Source of the DNA: Temnothorax longispinosus
Taxonomy: Eukaryota; Arthropoda; Insecta; Hymenoptera; Formicidae
Assembly: GCF_030848805.1 (NCBI RefSeq)
Contig: NC_092367.1
Span: forward strand, 7,905,019 to 7,969,018
Reading direction: 5' to 3'
DNA length: 64,000 nt
This document shows, in pieces, positions 37,969 through 52,331 of this stretch; the stretch's first letter is position 1, and each line of letters starts with the position of its first letter. Both the position numbers and the translations under genes were made by a program. Under the pieces are notes generated by a model. The model did not search any database, was not told where the DNA came from, and saw only the letters and a program-made list of their open reading frames with translations.

Positions 37969-39414
37969 TCAAACGGTCCTAGTGATATCCGAGTTGTAAG
38001 TATGATTAAGCAGATGCTGGGACTCCACTCTGGCCCTCGTTCCCTCGTGATCGTCCCACCTGGAGTTATAATTCGAGAGCACTTCCCTCTTGGGCCTCAA
38101 CATGTGCCTGATGTTACTGTAATTCACGTCCATCTCCTTGAAGGCGTTCAACAGGAATATGGCGATTATAATTACGAGAAAGCCGCAGGAGGAACCTAAA
38201 ATATTTTCCGCGCTCATCTTCGTCCATTCCTCGAACAAAATCGCGGACGCTATTATCACCAGAGTCGTGAAGAAGACGTAGTAAATTGGCGTCACGATCG
38301 ACGTGTCGAACAGATCGAGCGATTTATTCAGATAATTCATCTGTATCATGATGCAGAGGATAACGCTGAATATGAAGACCCATGTTAGCCAATTGGCGAA
38401 GGCGTTCTCACCGCCAGAGATGGTCTCCTTCAGCGCCAAGCCCAGACCCTTGCAGCTCATGACGGTCAACGAGCCGACGGACGAGCACAGACAAATGTAC
38501 ACCAGGATATTTTGCTTGCCGTACGCCGGGCCGAAGTGAAAGACAATCGACAAGGTGGACATTATTACGATTAAGACGTACAACATGTAACCCGGTTCTC
38601 TTATCTTGATAATCAGCTCGCTCAAACTGCTGACCTCTTCCTCTTTTGGGGAATGTAATACTATTATTGTGGAGCCTAAGATACATAACAAGCAACCCAT
38701 CTAAAACAAAAAAAGGGCAAATTGCAGCATTATCGTCACAGAATATATACTGTAAGTTACTTTCAACGTTTAATATTTTCGCCTGTGAATATTTTTTACC
38801 TTTCCTAATAGATTCAGTTTTTCGTTAAGATATCTAGAGGCTAATACTGCTGATACTAGAACGCTTAAGGCTCCCAATGGTGTTACGAGCGACGCCGGGG
38901 CGAATGCGTACGCAACAAAGTTCGCCGCTTCCCCTATGCCCACTGCAACATTTATTTCGAATGTTTTTATGTAAGTGTAAGAAATTGACTGACGCCCGGT
39001 GCCTTTTTGAGATTCATACGTACTGGATAAAAGGCCAGCCCACCATATCCATTCTTTCAAATAGCCGAAACCACCGGACGACGCGCGCAGTCCCCCATAC
39101 TTTTGCAGCTGGATTAAAGCCTTCTTTTTTATGATAAAACTGGCACCTAAAAATTAGGAGAAATAATTAAAAATTTCTTTTCATATTTGTTAAAGTTTCT
39201 TCTTCCTAATATTTAGCTCTTTTTTTGCAGAAGCAAGATAAATAACACTGTTAATTGGATGAAGTATATTTTGATATAAAATTCTGAATGAATCAACTTG
39301 TCCACGTCACTAACCTATAAAACCGCTGGAGCTAATTGCTAGTCCTAAACCTATGTAAAAATTTGTCGCATCATAATGTACATCGTTGTTCGTCATTTCT
39401 GTGACAGAACTCAT
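37969..39414 (-). CDS. NIPA2: NIPA/spichthyin-type magnesium transporter (4 exons)
   Basis: Multi-pass membrane protein of the NIPA family (DMT superfold). Relatives transport Mg2+, and Drosophila spichthyin limits BMP signalling at endosomes. Exons: 39414-39315, 39146-39024, 38942-38800, 38700-37969; 365 residues, phases consistent. Family marks are FYIGLGLAISSSGFIGASF (first membrane segment), KKKAL, EWIWWAGLLSMGIGEAANF, AYAFAPASLVTPLGALSVL and LNEKLNLLGKMGC, then six more hydrophobic segments and a hydrophilic tail after FLLNAFKEMD. Nine membrane segments in all, as expected. The choice between NIPA2 and other NIPA numbers is not secure. Intact. Confidence 0.92.
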
Positions 39415-41380
39415 GACTCACTCCACCAAGCAGATATTGATTCCAATGATTCCCATTCAATTATACGTTTCCATTTTAGCCGCTTATATTTGGCAGATTA
39501 TCGAAATGACTATAAAAATATTCACATGACGGTATCAATTGATAAAATAGTTCTTACACATCTCTTGACGCAGCGTGACACAACCGTCACACTACTCTTC
39601 CCCAAAGAAGAGTATCTTTGCTCTTCCACTCTTCCCTACCACTGCCGACCACAATTTCTGTCTTCGCCAGAACTGGCAAAAGTCGATCGATTAATCGATG
39701 TTCGATTAATGCTCAAAAACTCGAAATTTTTTTTGTTCAATCTTGTTAGATTTTAATTAATCAACACAGAGTAGTGCAAATGATCGAATTTGTTGATTTT
39801 CAATTATTAAGAGGTTCTTTAAACCAGAGTCTAAAGAAAAATGTAAGATCAATACAATTTGCATTAATTTATAAGAATGAGGAAATCCAGAAGTTTATCG
39901 CAATTTTCCAGCATTAAATGTTTTTAGAATTGAGGAAAAAAATTAAATATTACAAAACTCAAATATTATAAATATTATAAAACAGCCAATGTATTTAGTA
40001 TTAATTATGAACATATTTAATGCTGTAATCTGCCTGCGTAGCGAAAATTGAAATACATGAAGTAAAATATTGTTACAGATCAGAGAAACGATATGAAAAT
40101 ATTTATTACACAAAGATCCCGCCGTCGTGAGTAAATAAATATATTTATATATTACACTTTCACACTTACAGTACACAGTCGTTGGAAAATATATGCGAGT
40201 ATACATGTGTATGTTCACTAATGTGTCTACACGAATGTCTTTACAGCAAATTATCTTATAATAAAGTACACATAAAGAGATTATCTTCACACTGTATTTA
40301 AGTATAAGATTTTTCACTATGAAATTATTCTTTTCCTGTAAAGCGATCGTTATTACATTACCATTAACATAACAAATAATTTTCGCTGTTGATATTTAAA
40401 GTGCTCTTTCTACTCATATACAATTATAATAAATTAAAATAAAATTTTCGGTGGTGACAAAACTATTTTAATGCTTTGCTGTAATTTCGTAAAAAAATAT
40501 ACTTCGTTTCACAGGAGAGAATAATCTCGATTTATGTCTGATGACAAAATAGAAGAACAGTTCAAGTGGGCCTTAATGTTTAAATGGCACGCGTCGATCA
40601 ACGTAACTGAACATGGATATATATATAGGCATGGATATTAATATTTTTTCCGCTTTCAGAGAGGAATTCGTTCGATCGTGATGGACAAAAATCGAGATTA
40701 TTTTCTTACGGGAGAGTATAAGATATTTATAAATTTCCGCTTTAGTCTCCTTTCGCAATACACCGCTGTCGTAATTATCATTAAATTATATCGCACGATC
40801 AAGCGATGCAATTTATCTTATAATTACATAGCTAATATAGTACTAAACGTAAAGATACAGAGCAATGTGGAATAAGCGTGTCCCTGTCGTACTGATAAGT
40901 GGTAAGTGCGCATCGAGAGTGATGACTATAATATATCACCATATACTCCGATATGTGATATAACTATATATCGTGTCGTATTATCGTAAATGTTCAAACA
41001 AGGAACAAGTTAATTACATCAAGTAGAATCGTCGTACCATTATCGACACGTGTGTATCTCAACTGTACGTACACAGTAGTAGCTGGCGACATGTTTAACA
41101 TGCAATATAATAAATCAGAAGCACATGTTGCACAAACACAGCATTGCGCGTTGCGCTCGTTACTTCCCGGTTTTTGTTGTTCTTTTTTTTTTATCTTTTT
41201 CTTCCTTTACACATGGGAGAATCTGACATATTCGGCGAGTGTTCGATTTCTTGTGTCTTTGGCACGCAAAGATGACTCTTAAGAAATGGACTACCATGTA
41301 TAGGGATCATTTTTGCGCTGGAATTCAAATTTCCGGCAAAAATAATTATTTATTATTAATTAATATTTTATTACGAGATT

Positions 41381-41484
41381 TAATTAATAAATTTCATAAA
41401 CTAGTATTATCACGAAAATTTATTGAATTAATAAATAATTAATAAATTTGATGAACTAGTATTAATACGAAAATATATTAAATT
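41381..41484. repeat. Tandem duplication, 55-base period
   Basis: TAATTAATAAATTT...ACTAGTATTA...ACGAAAAT is repeated from 41381 and again from 41436 with a few differences. Confidence 0.7.
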
Positions 41485-44230
41485 CTCGACTTTATTAGTC
41501 AATAATAATAATTAAGAAGTAAAACAATTTTTCTCTGCCTCCTACTTTATTAAATAGTCTCAAATATTATTATAATATTCGTTCGAGAAACTCGATGAGC
41601 TAATTCATAAAGTGTAAAATATTAAAACATCTTAATTAAAATAATTAGTCGTTTTATAATAAGCGTCGGAATCATTTTCACGCGCCAATGGCACAAGAAA
41701 CTCTGTGCCGCAGCGAAATTAACAATTATTATCACGAATATTCATCAAGAAATTACGAATTCTGATTAATCGGGAATTCGGTCTTTACACAAAGCCCGAT
41801 CTTCGCTCTTTCTCTATTCCTTTTTTTTTAAATCAACATTTCATATATAACGAGAGTATATAATAGTAATAAAAAAAAAAGAGAAAGACATCAGCGACAT
41901 GTGACTAAGTGCACATATAACAGATGGTCCTCACTTTGAAGTGACACGCTATAAGAATGATTTCTCATACAAACGTGTGCGCGCGTGTATGTGTATAGAA
42001 AAATAATTTTGCATGTAAGAGGCTTTATTTTCCTAATAAAATTAAAGCCTTAGTAAGAGGTATGTAGAATTAATTCTCTTAAACAAGAAAATATTAATTG
42101 TCAAAATTATTGTCTTGAAAAAAATAGACAAATATTTTTAAATATTTTAAAAATATATTTTTAAATAGTTTAAAAATATAAATATATCTTATATAATTTA
42201 CCTTGTCATGAGTATTTCTGTTTATTTTTTTATTGAGCAAAGTAATTGGAAAAATCTTTCTTTAAGAGAATAATTTTACTTAAAAAAAAAAAAAAAATCG
42301 AATATTTTTTTTTTAAATAATCGCTCATCCGCGCGTTATGTATTATAGTTGTTATATACTGCACAAAAATCGGTGAGAAAAGCACATATAAACATACACG
42401 TGCGCACGCGCGCACAAAATTGATAATAAAAACTCATATAATAAACATTTTATCGTAATCATTATTACATACAATAACGAACAAGAACGAATGGAATTGC
42501 ACTAAATATTTTTATCTAGGCTAGCTATAGGAGAATCTATGCTGATCGATAATCAATTAATTTCGCATGGTTATATTATATCGAAGTCATACGTAATCTT
42601 AATGATTTAAATCTCGATAAAAATTAACAATATCAATAATAAAACGCAGGTCAAATAATAAAAATTTAATTAATAACAAAATAGCATCGATTAAATTACG
42701 AATATAATTTCTTTTCTTTATCATAGCATTTCTTTTAAAGTGATCCTTCCAAAATAATTGCCACAGATATATAATGTTACATAAAATGTAACTTGAAACA
42801 ACTAAAATTTGAAAAAGAATTAATGCACTTTTTTTATTTTATTTAATAATTCGAGTTTAATTTTTTTGCAGGAAATAAAAAATCACGATGTAAAACCATT
42901 TAATGGTAATTATGCAAAATTGCCAAAAAAAAAGATAAATTTTTAATTTCCATTAACTATTATAAAAAAATTTTCTAAACAATCTCCAAAAATGTTTATA
43001 AAACAAGTAAAAAGATAAGTTTTGGTTGCAGAGAAATCGAGATCAAATTAATGCATTAGTTCCGTAGTCTTTTCTTTTCTAAAAAGATAGAAATTTAGAT
43101 AACAATTAAATTTAAACCAGCATAATCTATCTCTATTACTCTTACATGAGTTATCCTCGATTATATACAGTACTAAAAAAAGAAACGCATTAATTTAATG
43201 ATAGATATAATCGTATATCACCGTTAAAGAGAAGAAGATTCAAATTATTCATAGTTCTTGTGATAGAAAAATAAGACAACTTTCGTTCGAGTATATTACA
43301 AATGTATAAATATATATACGTGTGTATGTGTATGTGTGTACGTATGTATGCATGTAAGTCCTCCTGAGGATTTATAAAGTGGAATCGATGAGACCCCGTC
43401 TATATATAAAAAAAAGAAAATCTTGCTTCCACTAAAACTGGAATTGTTTTCATCGCTCTTTGTTATTCCGTAAAAATAGAAAAAAAGAGACGATTTCAAA
43501 TTGCTATTGCAACGATTTCCTAAAAAGGGTAACTGGACCTCCCCTCTCTCGAGACGGTCCTCAAAAGTCGAGTAAACTCTGGCAGAATTTCGGTAATTTT
43601 TAATATGTAATTCATCTAATTAATAAAATTGATGTTAATATTAATAATTGACGTAAGGATTATATTATTCCGTGGAGATTAATTTCCTTATATAATAATT
43701 AATTAAACATCAAATTTTATTAATTAAACATAAGCACGAGGTTCTCTTCGAGTTTCTTTTCGTGCGTTTCTAACACAGGAAGAATTGCCGATTCTTTTGA
43801 AAGAAAAATTTTAAAACAAGACGTATAAAGGGTACCGTCGTCGAGCTGAGACAGCGGTTTCGTTCTCCTTTCCATCTTCGGAATATAGAAATTCTATAAA
43901 TATAACGTCCTTCAAAAGGAACGCGATTTCTTTTTTAGCACATGTATCTACAATATATGTATAAGCATATAATGTAATAATGTGTCGCTCTTATTATCAT
44001 CGCAGAGTGTAACCTTATCGATTAGGTCAAGCGCGATCAGCATTCTTTTCGAATGTATTATCCATTACATGTATATGTGATATCGTATCATCAATAGACA
44101 GTATACGAAATCTGCATATAATTAAATATGTTAATTAATATATTTCTCCTCGTGCTCACATGTGCCCCGCGGATGTTTATAAAACATTCACCGCGTGTTA
44201 AGCTAAATTTTAACAAATTCCGTAAAAATA

Positions 44231-44246
44231 AATATATATATATATA

Positions 44247-44299
<53 letters not shown>
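44231..44299. repeat. (TA)n microsatellite
   Basis: About 69 bases of TA repeat interrupted by CC at about 44248, on the presumed Roquin 3' side. Confidence 0.9.
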
Positions 44300-44303
<4 letters not shown>

Positions 44304-44836
44304 CTCTCGTAAATTTCACTATCTCGCCCATTCGCCTCTTCCTTAAATCGGAGAGAGGCAATAGGTCAATTCAAGAGATCAATCGAGAAAATTGGTTAAT
44401 TTGGAAATTAGCAATTATATTCATTTAATTCGATTTACGTAAACGATATGAATTACGTCATGTCTGGCATTTTTCCAGCTCATGTAGCTATTTAGCCGAA
44501 TTATCGCTTAATTTCAATTGCCGAGAACTGATGCCTAATGGGGCTAATAATTGTTATTCAGATTTAAAATTGTACAATTTTTACAATTTTTTATCACGTG
44601 ATATTCTAATTAATGTGAAAAATACTCAAGAAAAGGTTTAGGTCCGCACGCCTGCGTGTACCATGTATATTCCCCGACCTTCACGGATTGAAGGAGTTCT
44701 ATACTTACCCTCGATCAATATTAATTAGAGGAGATAGAATAGGAGATTGATTTTTGACATGTAAAAATACATGTTTCCCAAAGGAGAAAGAGCAGAGCTT
44801 GAGAGGAAAAAAGAAAAGAAAGGAGTTGGCGTCCTA

Positions 44837-47800
44837 TTATTTATTCTTCGAGGTGACGGTGTCTTTCTCGCCTCCACTGGACCAATGTTTCTCTTGCTCG
44901 CGCAGCTCAAATTCCCATCGCAGTTCTAGCTCGCGCATATCGTTCGCTAGTCCAGCCTCGTACGTATCTTCCTGCACTCACATCAATCAATCAATTAATT
45001 GATAAATCAATCATTCGTACTTCACAATCACGCTAAATTTTAACCTTTATCAAACTAGAATATTTATATAATTATATTTGTTCATACAAATAAAAAAAAC
45101 GTTATGAAATTGACCTAAAATCCTCAATAAAAATATAAATTTTCTTGCGCTCTTGTCACACAAAAATATGACTGATAAACTTGTAGAAATTAATTAAATT
45201 ACAAAGTAAACTGGCATAGAGTGACCTACTTCTTCAGTTTTGTAATCCGTATTATACTCTTGATTTGAGAGCCAATCGTTAGGGGATTGCTGAATCCAAG
45301 GAATGGTGGTAGTGCCGGTACCACCACCGTACGGGTTGCTCCAGTTTCGTACATCTCTCTCCCTTTCTCTGATGCCCGCTTCGATCATTCGCAATTCCTG
45401 CGTCAGTCGCTCGCCCGCCGTGACGAAAGTAGTAGCTCCTTGCGTAGCCAACTGAACATGCGCATGTAGAATGTGAATTGAATATTTTCTTGCATTTCGC
45501 AGAATTCAAAACGTGACACATTACCTTTAAGTCATTGATTTTCTTCTCCAGATGTCTGAGTTGTTGCTTCACCTTCTGCGACTCCAAAATCAAACTGAAA
45601 TATGTAATGTATAATATATGACATATAATATGCGTAATGTATATACTTATTATATCCTTTTATTTTTTATCATTAACAAAGATGAAAATTATAAATAAAA
45701 GAACAGATATATATATATTACTTACTCTTTTGACATACACTCCGATCTCGAGAATTGTGACAGTGATTCTGGCGCAATAATATTGCGGCCAAGAGCGACG
45801 TAATTATCGCCAATGAAACCACTGTCACCGTCACCATTACCGAGGTTCGTTGACGTCACCGATTGTATTCCATTCACACCAACCGCTGCGTATGCTGCAA
45901 CAATAATTAATACCAATTTAATAACTATATCATATGTATGTTTTATCTATAAAAAAAATTCTATAAAAAATACAAATATTTGAAGAAAGAAATTACATGC
46001 AAAATCCACTTATATCTTTTATAGAAAAAATTATTCATAGATTAATGGAATTTCTAGAATATAATATAGAGTCGTATATATGCAATGATTTAGATATATA
46101 TATTATTTCTGTTAACATATGCTTATCGATAAAAATAATATTTCGCACTCACGTTGATTGCCATAGTACCAGGAGGTTACCGAGTTTGGAGTTCTGAATG
46201 CAGTAGACAGCGCGGGAATAGGAGTAGATTCAATCCCCTCGTTGTAAAGATGTTGCAGAGCTCCGTTGTAGGGAGATCTAGTATTATTTTATTATTATTA
46301 CATTATAGAATAAAATTAATAAAATTATAATTATAAAAAGTTATTAAGATTATAGATATTATTATTAGATCGATAGAATATATTATTTATTATCACCTTA
46401 TCAGTGTTTTCGATAGTCTTGAGATAGGTCCCTGTTTGCTAACCGGCGGCAAGGTCGCGGGAGATACGTCTAACGGGGTCATAAAGGGACCGTCATCATC
46501 AAGAAGATGCGAAGCTGACGAGGGCGGTGGCGGAGATGGATCCGTCCCAGATGAACAGCGAAAGTTATTCGCTGCGGTCCATATCGAGTAATTGTTGGGT
46601 GTAGTCAATAAGTCACTCTCTTGCTGAAGATCATAATTCTAAGAAAAAATATATAATACATGTACAAAATCTTTTATTTTAATCTGTGCAAAACATCCAA
46701 ATGTAAAGAAAAATAATATGATAATAGGATCTGTATTTTACCGTTTTTATTTGTGGCGATATTAATTGTTGCTGCTGCTGCTGCTTGCCGACGATCATTT
46801 CTAGCTGATTCAGAATCTCCATCCTGCGTTGCAACAACATCGCCAACATAGTTTTTGCCACGGCCGTTCGCTGTAGCAAAGTTATTTTCATTGTTATTAT
46901 TATATTAAAATTATATTAAAACTACCATTACAATCAACTGCCAATTACATTAATACTGCATATTATTAAAATTATATAATTAATAATAAAGTGTTGTAGT
47001 TATCAATATTGAAATTAATATAGCCTATTCATGATATATAAACTCGGTTTTAGATTTTTAGATTTCTTTCATTCCAGCTTAAAAATTTATTGTGTCTTTT
47101 AAGCCTGCTCTTTAATTTTCGAATCTACAGAACGAGCAAAGAAATTTTTTTCACTCTAATAAATCTATGTTTCTATTACTATTTACATTAATTTATCTTA
47201 TAAAATTTTAAATTTTGGCAAATTATTGATTGTAAGAAAGTAAGCAGTTTTCTCTCTAACTTTTTTGTAATTTATCGTTACTTGATTTGCCGGTACAATT
47301 TGTGGAGTGTCCCACATCCCCAGATTCGTTGCGGTTGTCAACGAAGGTCCGTAGTCGACAGTGGGAACGGGTCCCGGTGGCATTATGTAATGCCCGGAAC
47401 AATGGACACCAGGAGGCCCTCCACTGTCCATCATAGTTCCTCCCTTTACAGAGCACAGACTGAGGTGCGGTAAGTTTTGCGGGGGTGTAAGCGGCAGCAT
47501 ATAGGTCGATGTCAATGAGTCAATCAAGTTATTTTCCAAGTTGGCCGGAACGGGCGTTGAATGTTGCACTACCGCTGTAACAATTAAGATAAAATCATAT
47601 AATAAAGATAATTGTTCTATTTAAGTACATTTAAATAAAGGGTGCTTTACTTGGGCATTTAAAACATCTTTTATTACTATTAAGAATATAAACAAATTCT
47701 CAAATCAAAGTTGTTGCAAAAGAGATATCTTTATAGTCAGTATATTATTTTATCGTTTATCATATAAATATTCACTATACTTACTATTATCTCTATCGTG

Positions 47801-50653
47801 TGCTTTGGCGGAATAAGTCGTCAAATCACCGTTTTGCTTGTTGAAAATTTTGTTATTCTTCTCGCCCTTCGATTCTGACTGATTTGAATTCGCCCTGACA
47901 CTCAACTTACGATTCTTCGATCTGTACCTATGCAAAAAAAAAAATTGAACTAACAAAGGCCTTATTTAAAAAAATATATATAATGTAACCAAACCATTGT
48001 ATGTAAACAAACCGTTGTACCAACGAAATAGTTAAATATAGTTTGATACTTGTGAAAAAATTAATTACTCGAAATCATTACCATTATTTCCAAAATATAA
48101 TACAACTGATAATAAAAATTGCTATTTTTTATAATCCATAGATAAATAGATATATCAAATAAAACTATATAAAATAAACTCACTTGTCGAGCTCGCTGTC
48201 GCTGTGAGCAAAGGTACAATTGTTGGATCGTGGACAAGTGCCGCGCAGAGCTAGGTCTCTACACATGCTGACTTTGTATTTACCGGTCGCCGAACCCGGA
48301 CACGAGGGGGGTCCGCCACCTCCGCTATCCTGCGCCGCCGATTTCCGATTGCTGCCACACGTCCCACCACTTCCATGCTGTCGAACAAAGTCCACCAAAG
48401 TAGCTACCACTATTCTTACGGCTTCTAGGGCCGCCCGACATTCGGCCAAGCTCGGTGGTTCTGTCTCTAAAGATAATAAAAATTATTATAAAAGTATGCA
48501 AGTAAAAAATAATAATTAATAAAAATACATTCAAGATTCTAAGTGTTCAAGGAGATTTAACAGTTAATAAGTTTAAAGAATTAAAAAACGTTTACATAGA
48601 CATTCATACACAACAGCGCTTACCTGGACTGGGATCAATGGCAGCTAATAGTTCCAACTGAGGCCTGAGACCGCTCAGTTGTCCAGGATCGGGAGTACGT
48701 TGCAACGCTATTACGAGCTCTTGAACACTCTGAGCGAACGACTGTGGTGTTTGCAATTTATCAATGATACTTTGCATATGAGACTTGTGAGCGGTATCGC
48801 CATAGAGCAGCGCTGACCATTGGTCAGGAGCGATACGTAAACCCGCCTCCGTGGCTATCTGCACAATCTGTGCGTCATGCTCCCGTCTTAGAGCCTCATA
48901 AGTGCGAAACTCCTCCTTCAATTGCATCAGTGACGAGTCACCCTCACGCTTTGATACCTAATATGACGTAATAGGAAATGATGATAATATGTATAGCAAA
49001 ATATTTTCTCTACAGCATTTGATTGAGAGCGTTTGAATACGCTTCACGAACCACTGTATATTTACCTTAAAACAGCTTGCCCGATATAGAAGTTGCACCA
49101 CGTGTCCAATACTGGTCTTACTAGCTTGAGGAAAATGTGGTTCCAGACGCTGCACCACGAACATCACCAACACTTTACGCGATAGAGCAGAGCCATCCTC
49201 CAGAGCCAATAATACAAGCTTAAGAACCTCTTCTTGCATCGCTAAAAACAGTAATGAAAAGAATACACAAAGACAATTATAGAAATAAAAATCCCAAGAG
49301 AAATTTTAGCAAATAAAATATAAAATATCTTATATTTTATTGATAATTATTTATCTCTTTGAAACTTTATCTTGATTCTTCTATATGCAAAATGGATAAA
49401 AATATATAAAGAAAAATTAATTTAAAAAACAAATGCAATTCACAAATGGATTATCGGAGCTGTAAGAGAAATAATGCCATATTATGAAGTTCTTTTTCTC
49501 CTTCTATTGTTTCCTTTATCCATTGTAAGGCACGGCCTATTCAAATGCATGATTCATCTTGTATAAATAAAACTTACCTGGTCCAAGGAATTGACAGCCA
49601 CGAGCACGCACGGCCGCCCAAAGATTCGCGCTGAGTTGCTGAGGGTTCTGATGCTGCAGTATGAGCTCCGTGACGGTGCGCTCACCGAGACTACGAGCGG
49701 CACGCAGCGCGCGTGCCCTACCTTCTGGTTCTACTAGTTGACAGCCTAATAACGTCACTAGTTTCCGTTGCATGGGCCGTGACACCAATCCCCCGCCCCC
49801 GCTCCCGATACCTATATGTCAAATACATTTTATAAATATACAATGTACACATCGCAATAATCTATACATGCATATATATATTTTTTTAAATACTATATAA
49901 TTTGTATAAATAAAATAAAATAATTTTAGCAAACTCTACTACAATATACAAAATATTGTATGCAATATAATACAATATTACATCATTTAATTCTTTGCAT
50001 TATCATTTCTTGTGTGGACTTTAGTCCAATCTGTGTTATCTTTCTCAATGTTCTATATTTAATATTTTAAAAGTGACATACTGCACATACCCGCAGAGTT
50101 AGTAATCTGACATGGTTTCAGATAAAGGGCGAGCTCTTCAATACAGCTCTTAGCCCTCAGATAGTTAGCATGTTGGTCGACCGGTAGAAGTTTCTGGTAA
50201 TTCTGCTGCTGGTTAGATGCAGATGCTGATGAGGCAACGGTGGGAATTGGATTGCCCAGCAGTTGTAACAATGCTTCATTTACAGGTAGTTTCTCGATGT
50301 CGGTGTTGATAATGCTCTGCGAGAAAAAAAGGAAGAAAGTAAATAAATAGCAAAGGCACATATTTATATACACTTCACATACATGCACACATATACAAAC
50401 ACAGAAATATATGTATTTTTTTTTTTATACGTATATCATCAATGTATATTTCTGTGACATATTATTATCATATTAAAATACCTATTGTTACCTGATCAAA
50501 AGGGCACTGCTTGCGGTGTAGATTAGCCAAGCAAGCACGACATATGGTGTGGCCGCAACCAAGCGATATGGGACCTCGCACGGCCACATCAAAGTCATGG
50601 CAGCAAATTGGACATGACAGGAATTCAGTCCACTGTGGTGCCTGTATCGGCAT
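44837..50653 (-). CDS. Roquin: Roquin, RING/ROQ/CCCH mRNA-decay factor (15 coding exons)
   Basis: Binds stem-loop decay elements in 3' UTRs and recruits deadenylation; the RING gives E3 ligase potential. Exons: 50653-50492, 50316-50091, 49811-49578, 49241-49066, 48957-48624, 48466-48184, 47927-47785, 47574-47282, 46870-46742, 46638-46397, 46277-46153, 45894-45726, 45594-45525, 45451-45230, 44971-44837; 980 residues, every phase consistent. RING from C14 to about C51 (SCPICC, GCGHTICRACL, CPFD). The ROQ/HEPN region at about 85-400 includes GCQFLGPAMQEE, FPQASKTSIGHVVQLLYRAS and APDQWSALLYGD. CCCH finger C446-x8-C455-x5-C461-x3-H465. A Pro/Gln/Ser-rich tail follows, with a coiled coil near residues 840-870. 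The start MPIQAPQW matches the family. An acceptor AG one base before the ATG implies a separate 5' UTR exon. Confidence 0.96.
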
Positions 50654-50924
50654 TCTACGTGACAGTAGAAAAAGACACAAAATTAGATAAAAATCAAAAC
50701 GAAAAGACCGTAGTTATTTAAATCTATTTTTTATTAATCAAGTATCTACAGAATTTAAAAAGATATTGTAATATTCATGTCCTTATGACTTTTTTTATAA
50801 TGTAATTCCACTGCAAATATTTCAAGCAGACTAATTTCATTAATGATTTAAATTTTGATAGAATAAACGGAAAGTCTGCTCATCCAAGCATAAATTTTTA
50901 ATTTGTTAAAAATGTTATAACTAA

Positions 50925-50989
<65 letters not shown>

Positions 50990-51831
50990 TAATAAAAAGA
51001 TAAAGAGATATACAACACGCATATTACTTTTAATTGGTTCCTTGTAAAATATATCTTAATTCTTTCTTTCCTAATTATAAAGTTTATTGAGCGAGAAAAA
51101 TACAAAATTTTAGATAAACTGTACATAAGGTAGAAATTACGGAGTAATCTACAGAAAACGCAAAAACCGCAGAAAACTTTGGAAAACGCATTCCAAAGGC
51201 ATAAAAAATTAGGTATAAAATGCAGAAGAAGGTGGAAAATGTAAGGATACGGAAAACGGAATTGAAGAAAGGCAAGCCCCAGCCCGCAGCAGCATCCTGT
51301 TTCGCATAACCATATTTCACCGAGGTCCACGGATAAGGAGATCGACGGACACGAGATCGTGACACGGTGAGATCGTCGTGTCGATCGTCGATCACAGTCA
51401 TTGTTGCGACATTGTACGAAACAGGAGATCACGGAGATGTCAGACGTGGGGAAACTCGGCCAGGACATGCCCGTACTGCGACGTGCCTGACGCGACCGTG
51501 TCAGGCCGAAATTCAGGATCCGGGGATACCCGACGACGACGGATCGATCGTGGAAAGGGGAGGAAAAAAAAATATGAAATCACCGCACCAGGATTCACCA
51601 CCCACCTCGTTATAACCCTCGCAAAACATCACATCGATCACACTTTTTGCGCATCACGCCTCTCGCGCAGTTTTGCGCGATTCGCACGACGACGGTCTCC
51701 TATTATACTATAGGGTGACTATAGGCGACTATACATATAGATTACGCGTGTATACGACCGCGGCGACGACGATGACGGTCGACGTCACGCAAAGACTCTC
51801 CCCGACCCGATTCCTCTCTCCCGTCGCTCGC
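50654..51831. promoter_or_regulatory. Divergent promoter region, Roquin (-) and XK-related (+), left part
   Basis: The part next to 50654 is Roquin intron in front of exon 2. It contains a (TA)n run. 51.1-51.83 kb is GC-richer with CpGs and probably holds the Roquin 5' UTR exon and its promoter. No coding exon recognised. Confidence 0.4.
50931..50985. repeat. (TA)n microsatellite
   Basis: A pure TA repeat in the presumed 5' intron of Roquin. Confidence 0.9.
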
Positions 51832-52331
51832 NNNNNNNNNNNNNNNNNNNNNNNNNNNNNNNNNNNNNNNNNNNNNNNNNNNNNNNNNNNNNNNNNNNNN
51901 NNNNNNNNNNNNNNNNNNNNNNNNNNNNNNNNNNNNNNNNNNNNNNNNNNNNNNNNNNNNNNNNNNNNNNNNNNNNNNNNNNNNNNNNNNNNNNNNNNNN
52001 NNNNNNNNNNNNNNNNNNNNNNNNNNNNNNNNNNNNNNNNNNNNNNNNNNNNNNNNNNNNNNNNNNNNNNNNNNNNNNNNNNNNNNNNNNNNNNNNNNNN
52101 NNNNNNNNNNNNNNNNNNNNNNNNNNNNNNNNNNNNNNNNNNNNNNNNNNNNNNNNNNNNNNNNNNNNNNNNNNNNNNNNNNNNNNNNNNNNNNNNNNNN
52201 NNNNNNNNNNNNNNNNNNNNNNNNNNNNNNNNNNNNNNNNNNNNNNNNNNNNNNNNNNNNNNNNNNNNNNNNNNNNNNNNNNNNNNNNNNNNNNNNNNNN
52301 NNNNNNNNNNNNNNNNNNNNNNNNNNNNNNN
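51832..52331. other. Assembly gap, 500 N
   Basis: Exactly 500 undetermined bases, a round number typical of a placeholder. The edges are rich in CG and TCGC, suggesting a hard-to-sequence CpG-rich promoter core. True length unknown. Open frames drawn across it are meaningless. Confidence 0.98.

Larger units (their letters stand above)
39415..44836. other. 5.4 kb AT-rich spacer, NIPA promoter side and Roquin 3' UTR side
   Basis: No supported gene on either strand. 39.4-39.7 kb is less AT-rich and is probably the NIPA 5' UTR and promoter. Sequence left of 44837 should be the Roquin 3' UTR on the minus strand, of unknown length. It contains (TA)n, a 55-base-period tandem duplication and many A/T homopolymers. 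Confidence 0.5.
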
